Shown: positions 8,936-15,498 of the stretch, in pieces
Numbering within the stretch: the first letter of the stretch is position 1
How the letters are laid out: every line of letters begins with the position of its first letter
Source: Anaerolineaceae bacterium
GTDB lineage: Bacteria > Chloroflexota > Anaerolineae > Anaerolineales > Anaerolineaceae
Reading direction: 5' to 3'
Length of the DNA: 44,271 nt
Assembly: GCA_016927865.1 (NCBI GenBank)
Contig: JAFGLU010000080.1
Location: 1-44,271 of the forward strand
The notes under the pieces: generated by a model
Database searches by the model: none
What the model was told of the DNA's origin: nothing
The model's input: the letters and a program-made list of their open reading frames with translations, nothing else
Position numbers and translations under genes: made by a program

Positions 8936-9016
8936 CCGAATTTGAGGGTTGTGTGGGTGCGAAACACCCACACAACCCTCAAATTCGGTTTTCTTTCACC
9001 TCTGCGTGAGTAGTTA
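8936..9016. repeat. Dispersed repeat R1, full copy: 24-bp hairpin plus GCGTGAGTAG tail
   Basis: Arms 8936-8959 and 8965-8988 pair perfectly over 24 bp around the loop CGAAA; the arms begin CCGAATTTGAGG. A tail ending TCTGCGTGAGTAGTT (9001-9015) follows. The same tail, with variants, recurs at 26262-26337, 35118-35155 and 42541-42575, and a hairpin with the same GAATTTGAGG arm ends occurs at 27413-27467. All lie between genes. Confidence 0.8.
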
Positions 9017-9175
9017 AGGACTATTTATAACAAAAGTTGTCTAATAAGGCAAATTTTATCCGATTGATTTGATTATCACCCGTTCAGATGAAAGTTGTTG
9101 TTGCACGTCTCTCCCACGAGAGACAATCTCTTTTTGGGCATGCGAGGTCGAAGATACCATGTGTTTTCGGCGCCG

Positions 9176-9349
9176 GGCTACCACCATAGTTAACCGTGGA
9201 AACGGCATCACGCCCTTCGGGCGCCTAAGAAAAAAGTGTCAGGGGGTTATGTCGCACGAAGTGCGACATAACCCCCTGTTTCGTATTTTTAAGGCGGGCG
9301 AAGCCCGCCATTCACAACCGACCACTGTTTGGTGCAGTGCTACCCTCGC
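9176..9349 (+). repeat. Composite three-hairpin repeat R2, copy A
   Basis: Hairpins in order: CGCCC-TTC-GGGCG (9211-9223); an 18-bp stem 9240-9257/9261-9278 with loop GAA; and GGCGGGC-GAA-GCCCGCC (9293-9309). It ends with ATTCACAACCGACCACTG and GTTTGGT (9310-9332). The reverse complement of 15281-15453 has the same order, the same spacers (GCCTAAGA, ATTCACAACC) and the same loops. The copy points inward to the sugar transport unit. Confidence 0.85.
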
Positions 9350-9372
9350 CCAACAGAAAGGCCAATTCCCGG

Positions 9373-9394
9373 TATAATGCCACTAAGAACGGAG
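9373..9394 (+). promoter_or_regulatory. -10 box and ribosome-binding site of the ABC-kinase gene
   Basis: A perfect TATAAT lies at 9373-9378 and GGAG at 9391-9394, seven bases before the ATG at 9402. No good -35 hexamer is seen at the expected distance (about 9350-9355), so an activator may be needed. It sits just inside repeat copy A. Confidence 0.5.
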
Positions 9395-9401
9395 CGGTGT
9401 A

Positions 9402-11054
9402 ATGCAACCTCTCTTGCAGGTAAGAAATATCTCCAAATCATTTGGCGCGTTGCCCATTCTCCAGCGGGTAAATTTTGACGTTCACCGCGGTGAGGTGGTT
9501 GGCCTGACGGGCAGTATTGGCTCGGGCAAATCCGTCTTGATGATGATGCTGGCGGGCCTCTACGAACCAGACGGTGGCGAAATTCACTTTAACGATAAGC
9601 GGCTGACCTGGCCTTTTTCAGCGCAATCGTTGGGCATTGGGGTCATTCACCAACGCCCGGCGCTGGTAGAGCACTTTGACGTGGTTAGCAACATCTTTTT
9701 GGGCAGCGAAATTGGCTGGCCCCAAAAAGGGCTGGGCTCGCTGCGCGTTCTGGACTTTGACGAGATGAATGTGCAGGCCCTGCACATCCTGGCGCGCCTG
9801 GGCGTGCAGGTCGATTCGCTGCAATCCAAGGTCTCCGAACTCTCTTTCGAGCAGCGCCAACTTATTGCCATTGCCCGGGTGCTCACATTTCCGGCGCAGA
9901 TGTATATTATTGATGAGCCCAACATGCTGCTCAGCTACCTCAACCAGCAGCGTTTATTCAACCTCATCCAGAATTGGCAGGAACAAGGTTTTGGTGTGTT
10001 GTTCAGCAGCAACAACCTCGATCACCTCTTTGCTGTGACCGATCGCATTGTGGTACTGCACCAGACCCACATTGTGGCCGACCTGCGCACCGATGAGACC
10101 ACGCGTGAAGACGTAGTGAACCTGCTGCTGGGCGGCGAAATGGCCGAACAAACGGTTCCGACCATCTTGGATTTTGATAGTTACGACGATTTCCGCAAAA
10201 ATACTGAGCGGCTACGCTTTCACCAGATGCTGCTGGAAAAAAACCTAGCTGGCGAGGACAGCTTGAATCGCCAGTTGACCAGGCAGCTTGCCGATCAGGT
10301 GCAGATTCTGGACCAAATGAACAGCGCGCTTCTCGAGGCGCAGCGCCGCTTGCTGACCGAACGCGAAGAAGAACGCAAGCACCTTTCCCGCGAGTTGCAC
10401 GACCAGGTCATTCAAGACCTGCTGAGCATCAATTACGAGTTGGAAGGTTTGGAGCTGGAGCAAGGTATTTCCAGCGAACTGGTCAACAACCTGGCCGAAG
10501 TCCGGCAGGGCATTCGCGCGCTGGTCACCAGCCTGCGCCAGATTTGCGGCACGCTGCGCCCGCTGACCATTGACAGCCTGGGCCTGGGGGCAGCGCTGCA
10601 ATCCTATGTACGCGATTGGTCGGCGCGTTGGGACGTCCAGGTGGAGCTTGAATTGGACGAGAATCTGGGGCGGTTGCCCGAAGCCACCGAAATGTCGATT
10701 TTTCGCATCATTCAAGAAGGTTTGAACAACGTCCGGCGCCACGCGCAAGCCACTCGCGTGCAGATCAACTTGCAACATTCCACGCCTCGCTCGTTATCCA
10801 TTTCTTTGCGGGACAACGGGAAGGGGATGGGCGAGGACTTTGATTTGGCCAGCATGGCCGCCAACGGTCACTACGGATTGCAGGGAATTGGTGAACGGGT
10901 AGCATTGTTGGGGGGGCGCTTTCGCCTGCAGGGGCAGCCGGAAGGTGGGCTGGCGCTGCTGGTTGAGATTCCGCACCCGCGGGTGGACGTGGAAGCCGAA
11001 ACGGCTGGTCGAAAACCGCCTAAGACTTCACGCAAACGCAACGTGGTCCGGTAA
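9402..11054 (+). CDS. ABC-ATPase / histidine kinase fusion protein
   Basis: Cytoplasmic fusion of 550 residues with no signal peptide or membrane helix. Residues 1-245 resemble the first ATPase domain of CUT2 sugar importers: Walker A GSIGSGKS (37-44), Q-loop Gln84, Walker B YIIDEP (168-173). The signature is degenerate (LSFEQ, 147-151) and the switch His is Asn204, as judged against His201 of the GguA-like protein downstream. A coiled-coil-like linker (265-320) leads to a HisKA_3 helix with RELHDQ (probable phospho-His333), then an HATPase domain with N-box QEGLNNVRRH (438-447) and G-box DNGKGMG (471-477). This kinase type usually phosphorylates NarL/FixJ-type regulators; none is nearby. A terminator separates it from the importer genes. 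The architecture is clear. A transport-sensing role is inference. Confidence 0.9.
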   Translation: MQPLLQVRNISKSFGALPILQRVNFDVHRGEVVGLTGSIGSGKSVLMMMLAGLYEPDGGEIHFNDKRLTWPFSAQSLGIGVIHQRPALVEHFDVVSNIFLGSEIGWPQKGLGSLRVLDFDEMNVQALHILARLGVQVDSLQSKVSELSFEQRQLIAIARVLTFPAQMYIIDEPNMLLSYLNQQRLFNLIQNWQEQGFGVLFSSNNLDHLFAVTDRIVVLHQTHIVADLRTDETTREDVVNLLLGGEMAEQTVPTILDFDSYDDFRKNTERLRFHQMLLEKNLAGEDSLNRQLTRQLADQVQILDQMNSALLEAQRRLLTEREEERKHLSRELHDQVIQDLLSINYELEGLELEQGISSELVNNLAEVRQGIRALVTSLRQICGTLRPLTIDSLGLGAALQSYVRDWSARWDVQVELELDENLGRLPEATEMSIFRIIQEGLNNVRRHAQATRVQINLQHSTPRSLSISLRDNGKGMGEDFDLASMAANGHYGLQGIGERVALLGGRFRLQGQPEGGLALLVEIPHPRVDVEAETAGRKPPKTSRKRNVVR

Positions 11055-11055
11055 G

Positions 11056-11073
11056 TAGGGGGGAATCCCCCTA
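11056..11073 (+). other. Short GC-rich hairpin after the ABC-kinase stop
   Basis: TAGGGGG pairs with CCCCCTA around GAAT directly after the stop codon. It lies in tandem with the T-tract terminator that follows and may help termination or stabilise the message end. Confidence 0.5.
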
Positions 11074-11075
11074 TG

Positions 11076-11114
11076 CAGGTGAGGGTAAATGATGAGACGC
11101 CCTCACCTGTTTTT
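11076..11114 (+). terminator. Rho-independent terminator of the ABC-kinase gene
   Basis: CAGGTGAGGG (11076-11085) pairs with CCCTCACCTG (11100-11109) and is followed by five T residues. It implies that the binding-protein gene downstream has its own promoter in 11115-11170, where I could not pick convincing boxes. Confidence 0.8.
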
Positions 11115-11182
11115 CGTTAGAATGAAACTTGTAAGTTTGTATCCCCTATTTTCTTTGTGAATCGAACAAGGAGGTTCGTGAG

Positions 11183-12325
11183 ATGAAGAAGTCAATCCTT
11201 ATGTTGGTTGCGCTCTTCTCGATCGCGGCGATGGTGCTGTCTGCTTGTCAGCCCACCCCCACCCCGGTCGCCCAAGAGCCAGGTGCTGCGACCGCAGCCC
11301 CCGCCGGGAAGCTGAGTGTAGGTATCGTCCTCCCGACCAAGGACGAGCCCCGCTGGATCCAGGACGAGACCCGTTTCAAAGAGCTGCTCACCGCAGCGGG
11401 ATACGATGTCCAGATCCTGTTCAGCCAGGGTGACTCGGCCAAAGAGAAAGAGAATGTTGAATCTCTGGTCAGCCAGGGCATTCAGGTTCTCATCATCTGC
11501 CCGCAGGACGGTACCGCCGCCGCCGCTGCCGCCGCCGCCGCTAAGGCTGCCGGCGTGAAAGTCATCTCGTATGATCGCCTGATCCGTGACACCGACGCCG
11601 TAGACTACTACGTGACCTTCGACAGCGTTGCTGTTGGTGAGGCATGGGGTGATTACCTGGTGGCGAATGCGACCGGCACGGGCAACAACCTGTACCTGTA
11701 CGCGGGTGCTGCTTCCGACAACAATGCGTTCCTGTTCTTCGAAGGCGCGTGGAATGTTCTGCAGCCCAAGATCGCTGACGGCACGTTTGTGATCAAGAAC
11801 TCCAGCGAAGCGATCGCTCTGCAAGACAAGGCGACCCTGACTCGCGAAGAGATGGCCAAGATCATCGGCCAGGTGACCACCGAGTGGAAATTCGATGTGG
11901 CCAAGAACCTGGCGGAAGCCAACCTGACCTCTGCCAAGGTGGAGGACAAGGGCACCGTCTTCATTCTGGCCCCGAATGACGGTACCGCTCGCTCGATCGC
12001 CGATGCCTTCGCCGCCGACAGCGACGTGACGAAGTACTATGTGACCGGCCAGGATGCTGAAAAAGCTTCTGTCCAGTACATCATCGATGGCAAGCAGTCC
12101 ATGACCGTCCTCAAGGACGTCCGCACCCTGGTGGCCGACGCCATCACCGCGGCTGTCGCTTACCTGCAGGGCGGCACTCCGGAACAGACCAACACCTATA
12201 ACAACGGCAAGATTGACGTTCCCGCCAAGCCGTCCGCTATCGTGACGGTCACCATTGAAAATGTCAAGGCTGCTATCGTTGACTCCGGTTACTATCCGGC
12301 TTCCGATTTCACCGGCCTGCCGTAA
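11183..12325 (+). CDS. chvE: Sugar ABC transporter substrate-binding lipoprotein (ChvE-like)
   Basis: Extracytoplasmic sugar-binding protein of a CUT2/ribose-type importer, closest in style to ChvE/XylF multiple-sugar binding proteins. The 380-residue product has a lipoprotein signal with lipobox LSAC (Cys21), then a Thr/Pro/Ala-rich spacer. The periplasmic-binding fold shows KLSVGIVLPTKDEPRW, VKVISYDRLIRDTDAVDYYVTFDS (about 130-153) and VTGQDAEKASVQYIIDGKQSMTVLKDVR (about 287-314), typical of the xylose/arabinose/galactose-binding group. A run of nine Ala (about 111-119), encoded by GCC/GCT codons, is longer than I expect for the family. A strong AAGGAGG site precedes the ATG. The exact sugar is not decided by sequence. 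Confidence 0.9.
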   Translation: MKKSILMLVALFSIAAMVLSACQPTPTPVAQEPGAATAAPAGKLSVGIVLPTKDEPRWIQDETRFKELLTAAGYDVQILFSQGDSAKEKENVESLVSQGIQVLIICPQDGTAAAAAAAAAKAAGVKVISYDRLIRDTDAVDYYVTFDSVAVGEAWGDYLVANATGTGNNLYLYAGAASDNNAFLFFEGAWNVLQPKIADGTFVIKNSSEAIALQDKATLTREEMAKIIGQVTTEWKFDVAKNLAEANLTSAKVEDKGTVFILAPNDGTARSIADAFAADSDVTKYYVTGQDAEKASVQYIIDGKQSMTVLKDVRTLVADAITAAVAYLQGGTPEQTNTYNNGKIDVPAKPSAIVTVTIENVKAAIVDSGYYPASDFTGLP

Positions 12326-12340
12326 TCGACCCCGGTTTGA

Positions 12341-12354
12341 GCGAAACGTTTCGC
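12341..12354. promoter_or_regulatory. 14-bp palindrome, possible LacI-type operator or antiterminator arm
   Basis: GCGAAACGTTTCGC is a perfect palindrome with the central AAACGTTT seen in many LacI/GalR-family operators. It lies 16 bases after the binding-protein stop and upstream of the ATPase gene. Its GTTTCGCCC half could also pair with the GGGCGAAAC arm of the hairpin at 12375-12411, giving two exclusive structures. Which role applies is open. Confidence 0.45.
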
Positions 12355-12374
12355 CCATAGCGGAGTAAAATAAA

Positions 12375-12411
12375 AGGGCGAAACCAGTTTCTATGAAATT
12401 GGTTTCGCCCT
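12375..12411 (+). terminator. Intra-operon hairpin between binding protein and ATPase genes
   Basis: AGGGCGAAACCAGTTTC pairs with GAAATTGGTTTCGCCCT around a TAT loop, with one G-T wobble. The T-tract is weak. Such hairpins after the binding-protein gene commonly give partial termination and message protection, so that binding protein exceeds the membrane parts. Confidence 0.65.
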
Positions 12412-12443
12412 CCTTCCGGAAAATCATTCAATGGAAGTCAACT

Positions 12444-13964
12444 ATGGCTAATCCCCTGTTGGAAATGCGCAACATCACCAAGACCTTCCCGGGCGTCAAA
12501 GCGTTGAGCGACGTTAGTTTTGAGGTGGGGGAAGGTGAAATTCACTGTTTGGTTGGTGAGAATGGGGCGGGGAAATCTACGTTGATGAAAGTTTTGAGCG
12601 GTGTCTATCCTCATGGGGAATACACCGGTGAAATTCTCATCAACGGCATGGAGCAAATCTTCCGCAACATTCGCGACAGTGAAAAAGCCGGCATCGCCAT
12701 CATCTATCAAGAGTTGGCCCTCGTTCCTGAGATGACCGTTTACGAAAACATCTTCCTGGCAAACGAAATTCGCAAGGGGCCGCTGGTGGACTGGAACGAA
12801 ACGGTCAAGCGTGCAGGGGAAGTGGTGAAACGAGTGGGGTTAGATGTGAACCCCGCCGCCAAGATCAAAACACTCGGCGTGGGCAAGCAGCAACTGGTAG
12901 AAATTGCTAAAGCGCTCAGTAAGGATGTCAAAATCCTCATTCTGGATGAGCCGACCTCGGCCTTAAACGAGGGCGACAGTGAAAATCTGTTGAATCTGTT
13001 GCGTGATTTAAAATCTCACGGCGTGACCAGTATTTTGATCTCTCATAAGCTGAAAGAGGTCATTGCCATTGCCGACAAAGTGACCGTTTTGCGCGACGGG
13101 CAGACCATCTGCACTTTGGACGCGCACAAGGGCGAAGTGAACGAGCCTGTGCTGATTAAGCACATGGTGGGTCGCGAGATTAACAATATCTACCCGAAGC
13201 GGGAGCATGTCCGTTCAGATGAGGTGCTGTTTGAGGTCAAGAACTGGAGCGCCTACAATCCGGCTTTGGGTCGAACTATTTTGAAAGATGTCAATTTCCA
13301 CGTTTGCAAAGGCGAAATTGTTGGACTGGCGGGGTTGATGGGTTCGGGGCGCACCGAGCTGGCCTTGAGCATTTTTGGAAACCCCGATAAGTACCGCATC
13401 GAAGGCGAGTTGACCATTAGAGGTGAGAAAAAACGATTTAATCACCCCAGTCAGGCGATTAGAGCGGGTGTAGCCTATGTCACCGAAGACCGCAAGGGTG
13501 ACGGATTGATCTTAATCCAGGATGTCAAGCAAAATATTACCATCGCCAATTTGCGAGAGATTTCCAACCGTGGAGTGATCGACTCGAATGCCGAAATTCA
13601 GGTTGCTGACCATTACACCAAGAGCCTGAACATTAAGACCCCCAGCATCGAACAAATAGTACAAAACCTGAGCGGTGGCAACCAGCAGAAAGTGTCTCTG
13701 GGAAAGTGGTTGTTTGTCAAGCCGGACGTACTGATCCTGGATGAGCCTACGCGCGGGATCGATGTCGGCGCCAAATTTGAAATTTATACGATTATGAACA
13801 GACTGGTGGAGCAGGGGATGTGCATCATTATGATCTCATCTGAATTGCCCGAGGTTCTGGGAATGAGCGACCGGGTATATGTTGTATCCTCCGGGATAAT
13901 TGCCGGTGAGATGCCGATTGAAGAAGCTACGCAAGAAAAAATTATGAACCTGGCGACGAATTGA
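12444..13964 (+). CDS. gguA: Sugar ABC transporter ATPase with two nucleotide-binding domains (GguA-like)
   Basis: Fused-domain ATPase of a CUT2 sugar importer, 506 residues. Domain 1: Walker A GENGAGKS (38-45), signature-like LGVGKQQ (144-150), Walker B ILILDEPTSAL with Asp168/Glu169, switch His201. Domain 2 begins near 265 with the degenerate Walker A GLMGSGRT, then the signature LSGGNQQK and DEPTRGIDVGAK, as is usual for RbsA/GguA proteins. The ATG at 12444 starts at the conserved N-terminus (MANPLLEMRNITKTFPGVKAL). An upstream ATG at 12393 lies inside the hairpin and is disfavoured. Codon use is slightly less GC-rich than the flanking genes by eye. The partner permease follows directly. 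Confidence 0.92.
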   Translation: MANPLLEMRNITKTFPGVKALSDVSFEVGEGEIHCLVGENGAGKSTLMKVLSGVYPHGEYTGEILINGMEQIFRNIRDSEKAGIAIIYQELALVPEMTVYENIFLANEIRKGPLVDWNETVKRAGEVVKRVGLDVNPAAKIKTLGVGKQQLVEIAKALSKDVKILILDEPTSALNEGDSENLLNLLRDLKSHGVTSILISHKLKEVIAIADKVTVLRDGQTICTLDAHKGEVNEPVLIKHMVGREINNIYPKREHVRSDEVLFEVKNWSAYNPALGRTILKDVNFHVCKGEIVGLAGLMGSGRTELALSIFGNPDKYRIEGELTIRGEKKRFNHPSQAIRAGVAYVTEDRKGDGLILIQDVKQNITIANLREISNRGVIDSNAEIQVADHYTKSLNIKTPSIEQIVQNLSGGNQQKVSLGKWLFVKPDVLILDEPTRGIDVGAKFEIYTIMNRLVEQGMCIIMISSELPEVLGMSDRVYVVSSGIIAGEMPIEEATQEKIMNLATN

Positions 13965-13978
13965 GGAGGTCAGAAAAG

Positions 13979-15199
13979 ATGTCATCTGTTACAGCCGCTC
14001 AAAAAGCTAAATCGGCTTCATTTTTTAACAATATTACCCGGGTGTTGCGTGAAAATATCCGCGAATACGGTATGTTCATTGCCTTGTTTGCGATCATGAT
14101 CATTTTTACGATCACCACCGAGGGTACGTTCATCTCATCGCGCAATATCGTCAACCTGGTCAACCAGGCTGGTTATATTGCTGTTTTAGCAGTCGGCATG
14201 ACCCTGGTGATTGTGATCCGGCACATCGACCTTTCGGTGGGCTTCCTGGGTGGTTTCCTGGGAGCCATTGCAGCCATCGGTATGGTGCAGTGGGGCCTTC
14301 CGGTGTGGATTGTCATTCCCATGACCATGGCGCTAGGCGTCGTTGCCGGCATACTCACCGCTTTTCTGGTGGCTGAGCTGGGCATCCCGGCCTTTGTGGC
14401 CTCGCTGGCGGGTTGGTTGATCTACCGTGGGGCCATCCTGGTGGTCACCGAGGCGACGGGTACCATCATTATCCCCGATGAAACCTTCGCCGCAATTGGT
14501 AACGGCTTCATCCCCGATATCCAAATGGGAGCCTTCTTGCCCGAGCGGCATAAACTGACCCTGATCCTGGGGTTGGTTGCCATGGTAGCGCTGGTGATTA
14601 GCGAGATTCGCAGCCGCAGCAAGAAGATGGAATATAACTTTGATGTTCTGCCAACCGATGTGTTTGTGCTCAAGCTGGCGTTCCTTTCGACCATTATCGG
14701 CGGGATCGCCTGGTTGCTGTCCGGGTACCAGGGCCTCTCTTGGACCGCAGTAGTGGTGTTGTTGGTGGTGGCTGTTTATCACTTTGTTACCACCCAAACC
14801 GTGCTTGGACGCCATATCTATGCGGTTGGCGGCAACCCCGAGGCAGCCGAACTGAGCGGCATCGATGTCAAAAAGATCACCTATATTGTCTTTGGTTCGA
14901 TGGGCATGCTCTCGGCGCTGTCAGGCATGTTGTTCGCTTCGCGCCTGCGCTCAGCCACCACCACGGCGGGTACGCTGTGGGAGTTGGATGCCATCGCGGC
15001 GGCTTATGTCGGTGGTGTTTCGGCGGCAGGCGGGGTGGGTAAGGTGGTCGGCTCGATCATCGGCGCGCTGGTGATGATGTCGTTGACCAGCGGCATGAAC
15101 TTGATGGGTATCGGCATCTCGTACCAGTACATGGTGCGCGGCGCCGTGCTGGCGGCAGCGGTGATCTTTGACGTTGCCACCCGCAATCGGGGTAAGTAA
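13979..15199 (+). CDS. gguB: Multiple-sugar ABC transporter permease (GguB-like)
   Basis: Integral membrane permease of the CUT2 importer, 406 residues with about ten hydrophobic segments from residue 20 onward. Family features include NIVNLVNQAGYIAVLAVGMTLVIVIRHIDLSVG (about 59-91), the long cytoplasmic insert around 195-235, and GRHIYAVGGNPEAAELSGID near 278-297, which contains the EAA-like loop contacting the ATPase. ATG 13979 is chosen over the further upstream in-frame codon at 13961 because GAGGAGGT (13963-13970) lies eight bases before it. A GC-rich hairpin follows the stop. Confidence 0.93.
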   Translation: MSSVTAAQKAKSASFFNNITRVLRENIREYGMFIALFAIMIIFTITTEGTFISSRNIVNLVNQAGYIAVLAVGMTLVIVIRHIDLSVGFLGGFLGAIAAIGMVQWGLPVWIVIPMTMALGVVAGILTAFLVAELGIPAFVASLAGWLIYRGAILVVTEATGTIIIPDETFAAIGNGFIPDIQMGAFLPERHKLTLILGLVAMVALVISEIRSRSKKMEYNFDVLPTDVFVLKLAFLSTIIGGIAWLLSGYQGLSWTAVVVLLVVAVYHFVTTQTVLGRHIYAVGGNPEAAELSGIDVKKITYIVFGSMGMLSALSGMLFASRLRSATTTAGTLWELDAIAAAYVGGVSAAGGVGKVVGSIIGALVMMSLTSGMNLMGIGISYQYMVRGAVLAAAVIFDVATRNRGK

Positions 15200-15229
15200 A
15201 CCGGGTCTCCTCCCAGTTTTATTGGTAAA

Positions 15230-15259
15230 TCGCGGGCGAGGTGTTTGTCTCGCCCGCGA
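15230..15259 (+). terminator. GC-rich hairpin after gguB
   Basis: TCGCGGGCGAG (15230-15240) pairs with CTCGCCCGCGA (15249-15259) around an eight-base loop. It is followed by CGATTATTAA, a weak T-tract. It probably marks the end of the sugar operon and abuts repeat copy B. Confidence 0.7.
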
Positions 15260-15280
15260 CGATTATTAACCGCGCAAGCA

Positions 15281-15453
15281 GCGGTGGGTAACACTGACCA
15301 AACCGTTGTTGGTTGTGAATGGCGGGCTTTGCCCGCCTGAAAAAAAATAGAAATAGGGAGTTTTCGTCGCACTTCGTGCGACGAAAACTCCCTGATGCTT
15401 TTTCTCTTAGGCGCCCGAAGGGCGCGATACCGTCTCCCCGGTTAGCTGTGGTA
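15281..15453 (-). repeat. Composite three-hairpin repeat R2, copy B
   Basis: Inverted relative to copy A. On the minus strand it reads GCGCCC-TTC-GGGCGC (15425-15411), an 18-bp stem (15393-15376/15372-15355) with loop GAA, then GGCGGGC-AAA-GCCCGCC (15337-15321) and ATTCACAACC. The middle stem differs from copy A at several paired positions, and both sides changed together (for example ATG/CAT against TCG/CGA next to the common TCGCAC core). A further hairpin GGTGC-GAA-GCACC (15457-15469) lies just outside. Confidence 0.85.
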
Positions 15454-15498
15454 CTTGGTGCGAAGCACCTGTTAATAGCGCATATTCGCGACTTTTTC

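Larger units (their letters stand above)
8870..9401. other. 532-base intergenic region rich in hairpin repeats
   Basis: No convincing gene. It holds a perfect long hairpin with tail (8936-9015), a 7-bp hairpin GTCTCTC-CCAC-GAGAGAC (9117-9134), the left copy of a three-hairpin repeat (9176-9349), and a TATAAT box at 9373-9378 in front of the ABC-kinase gene. The open frame 9069-9377 runs through the repeats and is judged spurious. Confidence 0.8.

Noticed and set aside
8936..9016. CRISPR-like repeats
   Set aside because: Copies are far apart, palindromic and not spaced by regular unique spacers; no cas genes are present.
9069..9377. Open frame of 102 codons in the repeat-rich gap
   Set aside because: It runs through the R2 hairpins. 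Its HSQPTTVW-like peptide recurs in another frame at copy B only because the DNA repeats. No ribosome-binding site or family similarity.
11192..12427. 411-codon frame antisense to the ChvE-like gene
   Set aside because: The sense frame is a full lipoprotein family member. The antisense frame results from GC-biased third positions and has no domain.
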